Shown here piece after piece: positions 60,716-64,000 of a DNA stretch of 64,000 nucleotides (positions within the stretch are counted from its first letter, which is position 1; each line of letters begins with the position of its first letter). This DNA is from UBA3263 sp964586765. Its GTDB lineage: Bacteria; Bacteroidota; Bacteroidia; Bacteroidales; Muribaculaceae. Position numbers and translations under genes: made by a program. Below the pieces are notes generated by a model. It saw only the letters and a list, made by a program, of their open reading frames with translations. It had not been told where the DNA came from and made no database searches. The DNA lies in the NCBI GenBank assembly GCA_964586765.1, contig CAZPHN010000006.1, positions 1 through 64,000 on the forward strand, in the 5' to 3' direction.

Positions 60716-60726
60716 CAAAAATAGAT

Positions 60727-62253
60727 ATGCTCAACTATACTCCTATAGCCCGCCCGTTTTTTATAGCTCGTGCCAAATCCCTCACGCATCATTCCGATGA
60801 TTTGGAGAGGGTACAGAAGCGTACACTCGCGCGTCTGCTCGAAATGGCGCGCTCGACGGAGGTAGGCAGAGAGTATGGTTTTTCATCAATCCACGGACCG
60901 CAGCATTATGCGGAGCGGGTTCCGATGCGTCCGTATGAGGAAATAAGACCTCAGGTAATGAGGATGGTAGCGGGCGAGAAGGATGTGCTCTGGCCGGGCG
61001 TTACGCGAAGATTCGCTCAGAGCTCCGGCACATCTGACGGGCGTTCGAAGTTCATCCCGGTAACGGACGCGTCGCTTCATATGAACCATTATGCGGGTTC
61101 ATCGTCGGTAGTGGCTGAGTATTTGAAGCTATACCCTGACAGTAAGATTTTTGGCGGACGGTCGTTCATTTTGGGCGGCTCGTTTGCCACGGCACTTCGC
61201 GACGTACCGCCCCACGTAAGAGTAGGAGACCTGTCTGCCAACATGATAGAGGCAATGCCGTCGGCAGCCGGGGCATTCCGCGTGCCGCGGTCGAAGGATG
61301 TCGCGCTGATGAGCGACTGGAAGGAAAAACTTCCGGCATTAGTCAAGGCAAGCATCGGGGCAGACGTCAGGACACTCTCAGGGGTGCCTTCGTGGTTTCT
61401 CGCCGTGCTCAGGGAGATAATGAAGCAGGCTGGCGTAGAGTCAATCCATGAGGTATGGCCCAATCTGGAAGTGTTTTTCCATGGCGGAATAGCCTTCGGA
61501 CCGTATCGCGAACAGTATGAGGCGATAACGGACAGGAGCAAAATGCGCTATCTGGAGACGTATAACGCGTCGGAAGGATTTTTTGCGGTTCAGGACCGGC
61601 GTCAGCCCGGGGCAATGTTGCTGCTGCCCGACGTAGGCATATATTATGAATTCGAGCCGCTTGACGGCGGCAAACCGGTATCGGCATGGGAAGTAGAGCA
61701 GGGCAAGGTTTACGCGCTCATACTCAGCGCGCCGAACGGGCTATGGCGTTACTCGACGGGCGACACAGTGCGCATCGAGACGGTCAGCCCGCTGCGAATT
61801 TCCATAGCCGGTCGCACCAAGCTGTATATCAACGCATTTGGCGAGGAGCTTATGGTCCACAACTCAGACGCGGCACTTGCCAAGACCTGCCGCAAGCTTG
61901 GATGTGAGGTAAGTGACTACACGGCAGCTCCGGTCTATACGACCGACCACAGCCGCGGACGCCATCAATGGCTCGTTGAGTTTACCGGTCCGGAGCCAGA
62001 CATTGATGAGTTTGCCACGGAGCTTGACCGCGCCCTCTGTAACGAGAATTCGGATTATGCAGCCAAACGTTCCGGCTCGATTTTTCTTGACCCGGTAGAG
62101 GTAATTCCCCTTCCGGAGGGGACATTCAACCAGTGGCTGGCTTCAACGGGAAAACTTGGCGGTCAGCGTAAGGTACCACGCCTGTGTCCGGACCGTCACA
62201 TTGCCGACGCCATACTGAATGATACCGAAAGTCTCAGATATTCATACGCATAA
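60727..62253 (+). CDS. GH3 auxin-responsive promoter family protein (acyl-adenylating)
   Basis: 508 residues of the GH3 family, ANL-superfamily acyl-acid-amido synthetase-like enzymes first known from plants and widespread in Bacteroidetes. The ATP-binding P-loop is FAQSSGTSDGRSKFIPVTD (about residues 98-116). Further motifs are YLETYNASEGFFAVQD, LWRYSTGDTV and INAFGEELMVHNSDAAL. Substrate in bacteria is unknown. Its 3' end overlaps the TatD gene start by 35 bases. Confidence 0.9.
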   Translation: MLNYTPIARPFFIARAKSLTHHSDDLERVQKRTLARLLEMARSTEVGREYGFSSIHGPQHYAERVPMRPYEEIRPQVMRMVAGEKDVLWPGVTRRFAQSSGTSDGRSKFIPVTDASLHMNHYAGSSSVVAEYLKLYPDSKIFGGRSFILGGSFATALRDVPPHVRVGDLSANMIEAMPSAAGAFRVPRSKDVALMSDWKEKLPALVKASIGADVRTLSGVPSWFLAVLREIMKQAGVESIHEVWPNLEVFFHGGIAFGPYREQYEAITDRSKMRYLETYNASEGFFAVQDRRQPGAMLLLPDVGIYYEFEPLDGGKPVSAWEVEQGKVYALILSAPNGLWRYSTGDTVRIETVSPLRISIAGRTKLYINAFGEELMVHNSDAALAKTCRKLGCEVSDYTAAPVYTTDHSRGRHQWLVEFTGPEPDIDEFATELDRALCNENSDYAAKRSGSIFLDPVEVIPLPEGTFNQWLASTGKLGGQRKVPRLCPDRHIADAILNDTESLRYSYA

Positions 62254-62728
62254 CCCGCAGGCAACGGACGGCGTAATCAACCTTGAGCGCGGAGCTATGC
62301 CCGGACGCGAGGATGCGCTCTATTCCGTCGGGTGGCATCCATGGTGGGGCTCAGACGACGTTGATTTACACTGGGTTGAGACGGCTGCGGCTGACCCGAG
62401 GGTCGTGATGATAGGCGAATGTGGCATAGACCGGCTGCGCGGAGGCGACGTTGAGGCGCAGATTGAACTGACCCGATGGCACGCTCAGCTCGCCGAGCGG
62501 ACGGGAAAGCCGCTGATTCTCCACATTGTCGGCGCATGGAGCGAGATAATCGCCCTGAGAAAGCGTATGCGCCCCGTCCAGCCATGGATTATCCACGGAT
62601 TTCGCGGCAAACCGGCTTTGGCGACGCAACTTATTGACGCGGGATTTTACCTATCGCTCGGACCTAAATCGCCCGCAGGATTAGCCGAGGTAATCCCCCC
62701 TGACAGACTACTCCACGAAACAGACTAA
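62219..62728 (+). CDS. TatD-family metal-dependent hydrolase, truncated
   Basis: 169 residues; TatD enzymes are usually 210-260 residues and Bacteroidales forms about 215. The first metal site DIHTHNP, MIGECGIDRL (bridging Glu) and LILHIVGAWSEI, IIHGFRGKP are present. The protein stops exactly after RLLHETD, which holds the last metal Asp, so the final helix-rich segment is missing. The frame after the stop does not obviously continue. It may be a shortened but folded form, or an inactive remnant. It overlaps the GH3 gene by 35 bases. Confidence 0.72.
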   Translation: MIPKVSDIHTHNPQATDGVINLERGAMPGREDALYSVGWHPWWGSDDVDLHWVETAAADPRVVMIGECGIDRLRGGDVEAQIELTRWHAQLAERTGKPLILHIVGAWSEIIALRKRMRPVQPWIIHGFRGKPALATQLIDAGFYLSLGPKSPAGLAEVIPPDRLLHETD

Positions 62729-62737
62729 AGTTTATTT

Positions 62738-63937
62738 ATGAAGAAATATCAGATAATCATATGGATAGGAGCACTGATTGTAGGTGTGCTCTTAGGATTG
62801 ATAGGTAATCCGGTAGTGAACTCGGTGATGAATTTTATCGCTACTGTGTTTACTCGTCTTTTCCGGCTGCTGGCTGTACCGACAATCGTGCTTGCCGTCA
62901 TTACCACCTTGGCGTCGCTCGGAAGCGGCAAGGAGATGGGCAGGATGTTCCGCACAGCTCTGACTTACACGCTGCTGACCACCTTTGCGGCGGCTGCCGT
63001 CGGATTGGGACTCTACCTGCTCATCCGCCCCGGCAATCTGCCCGCCGGGATGGTTGAGGGCGAGGTTGCGGGAGCTACTGATGCGTCAGGTTTCTCATAT
63101 GCCGACCATATCCTGTCCGTGATACCTGACAACATTGTCCGTCCGCTTCTCGAGGGCAATGTGCTGGCATTGCTGCTGATATGTTTTGCCGTAGGCATAG
63201 CCCTTTCGCGTATGCCTGAGTCAGAGCCTAAGCGTACGGTCATCAACGGACTGCAGGGATTGCAGACGCTGCTCTTTACCCTTATCAGATGGCTGATAGC
63301 CGTGCTCCCTATCGGCATCGTTGCTTTTGCCGCCCAGCTTGTTGCCGAAACCGGGAGCGGAATGATGCTTGACTCGCTTGGAAAGTATGTTGCTGTGGTT
63401 ATCGGCGGCAATCTGCTTCAGATTTTCATAGTATTGCCGCTGTTTCTGCTTTTCAAGCGCATCAATCCGCTGCGAGCCATGCGTGGCATGACCCCGGCAA
63501 TAATGATGGCTTTCTTTACCAAAAGCTCGGCGGCGACACTGCCCGTCACCATGGAAAACGCCGAGCAGCGCATGGGCGTTGACCCGAAAGTATCGCGCTT
63601 CGTGCTGCCAATCTGCACTACCATCAACATGAACGGCTGCGCGGCATTCATCCTCGTTACGTCGCTCTTTGTCATGCAGAACAACGGCATGGATCTTTCT
63701 CTCTCAACCATGATAGTATGGCTGCTGATTTCTGTGATTTCCGCCGTGGGCAACGCCGGCGTCCCCATGGGCTGCTACTTCCTGACACTCAGCCTCATGG
63801 CGGGCATAGGAGCCAACATCGGCGTCATGGGCATCATTCTTCCCATCTACACCGTCATCGACATGGTCGAAACCGCCGAAAACGTCTGGTCAGACTCCTC
63901 CGTCGCCCTCATCACCAACAAATCCGTCAAACCCTGA
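62738..63937 (+). CDS. Dicarboxylate/amino acid:cation symporter (DAACS family)
   Basis: 399-residue inner-membrane transporter of the GltP/DctA/SstT superfamily. Eight transmembrane segments plus two hairpins; HP1 has FFTKSSAATLPVTMENAE with the Ser-rich tip, TM7 has TTINMNGCAAFI (Na+/substrate NMDGT-like motif as NMNGC), and HP2 is around SAVGNAGVPMGCY. Substrate (Glu/Asp, Ser/Thr or C4-dicarboxylate) cannot be decided. It follows tatD after 9 nt. No terminator is clear in the last 60 bases of the window. Confidence 0.9.
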   Translation: MKKYQIIIWIGALIVGVLLGLIGNPVVNSVMNFIATVFTRLFRLLAVPTIVLAVITTLASLGSGKEMGRMFRTALTYTLLTTFAAAAVGLGLYLLIRPGNLPAGMVEGEVAGATDASGFSYADHILSVIPDNIVRPLLEGNVLALLLICFAVGIALSRMPESEPKRTVINGLQGLQTLLFTLIRWLIAVLPIGIVAFAAQLVAETGSGMMLDSLGKYVAVVIGGNLLQIFIVLPLFLLFKRINPLRAMRGMTPAIMMAFFTKSSAATLPVTMENAEQRMGVDPKVSRFVLPICTTINMNGCAAFILVTSLFVMQNNGMDLSLSTMIVWLLISVISAVGNAGVPMGCYFLTLSLMAGIGANIGVMGIILPIYTVIDMVETAENVWSDSSVALITNKSVKP

Positions 63938-64000
63938 TTTTTTTTGCGGGGGCGGTGAACCTTTTTGCTCCCGTCGGTGTTATAATATCGAAAAGCACAC

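Noticed and set aside
1..64000. tRNA or rRNA genes
   Set aside because: No cloverleaf-like or rRNA-like sequence was recognised by eye; a covariance search was not possible here.

Overview
The window is bacterial chromosome from a member of the Bacteroidales. The evidence is a complete type IX secretion (Por/Gld) operon, promoters of the TTG-N19-20-TAnnTTTG type, start codons without Shine-Dalgarno sequences, a LptE/SecG/RF2 locus and Bacteroidales-type secreted proteins. The GC-rich coding and the short C-terminal sorting tails (a DLQGRRL-like core, then a GKKVLVK-like end) suggest Muribaculaceae or a close relative; that family call is an inference.

Layout. 1-2.7 kb: 3' part of enolase, a small outer-membrane protein and a broken IS200-like (RAYT-type) transposase. 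2.7-8 kb: a secreted GH2 beta-galactosidase, three tandem 23-bp repeats, and an AAA ATPase split by a frameshift. 8-13 kb: tsaB, a secreted thioredoxin-like protein, asd and rpoN. 13.2-15.8 kb: an AT-rich two-gene island encoding an LRR plus M64-like metallopeptidase and a small secreted partner. 16-24.8 kb: porT-porP-porK-porL-porM-porN-porX and a lipoprotein. 24.8-28.4 kb: surface-glycan genes (Stealth, LicD, GT2) and an LpxL-type acyltransferase. 28.5-38.2 kb: housekeeping genes (ribH, a PpiD-like chaperone, prfB with its programmed frameshift, secG, lptE, a sigma-54 activator, ybaK, aroC) and two unknown small genes. 38.4-43.1 kb: a 1562-residue secreted protein. 43.3-47.3 kb: cdaA, a UvrD-type helicase and a DUF2156 protein. 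47.3-53.9 kb: an RND efflux operon divergent from an AraC regulator. 53.8-64 kb: an outer-membrane protein, a likely replication origin, nadA, deoC, a GYF/dispanin protein, folB, three FKBP-like genes, a GH3-like protein, a truncated TatD and a dicarboxylate symporter.

The genes connect in several ways. The T9SS operon has candidate substrates in the same window, recognisable by their C-terminal tails (8.7, 15.3 and 38.5 kb). rpoN and a sigma-54 activator lacking a receiver domain are both present; the activator overlaps lptE. PorX probably couples signalling to the T9SS.

The most unusual signals are not genes. (i) The G/C strand bias flips sharply at about 53.85 kb beside a cluster of DnaA-box-like 9-mers, which marks a probable oriC. 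(ii) Period-7 tandem arrays (AATTAGG/T, CCTAAAC, CATTTTT, ATTTTTM) fill spacers just before start codons and supply the stop codons of three unrelated genes and the TTG start of porX. (iii) A small dispersed repeat sits in frame inside two adjacent unrelated genes (both encode CSERSEEK) and has intergenic relatives. (iv) A separate 26-bp palindromic repeat occurs identically in two genes on opposite strands. Together with the dead transposase these suggest a REP/RAYT-like history, which is an inference.
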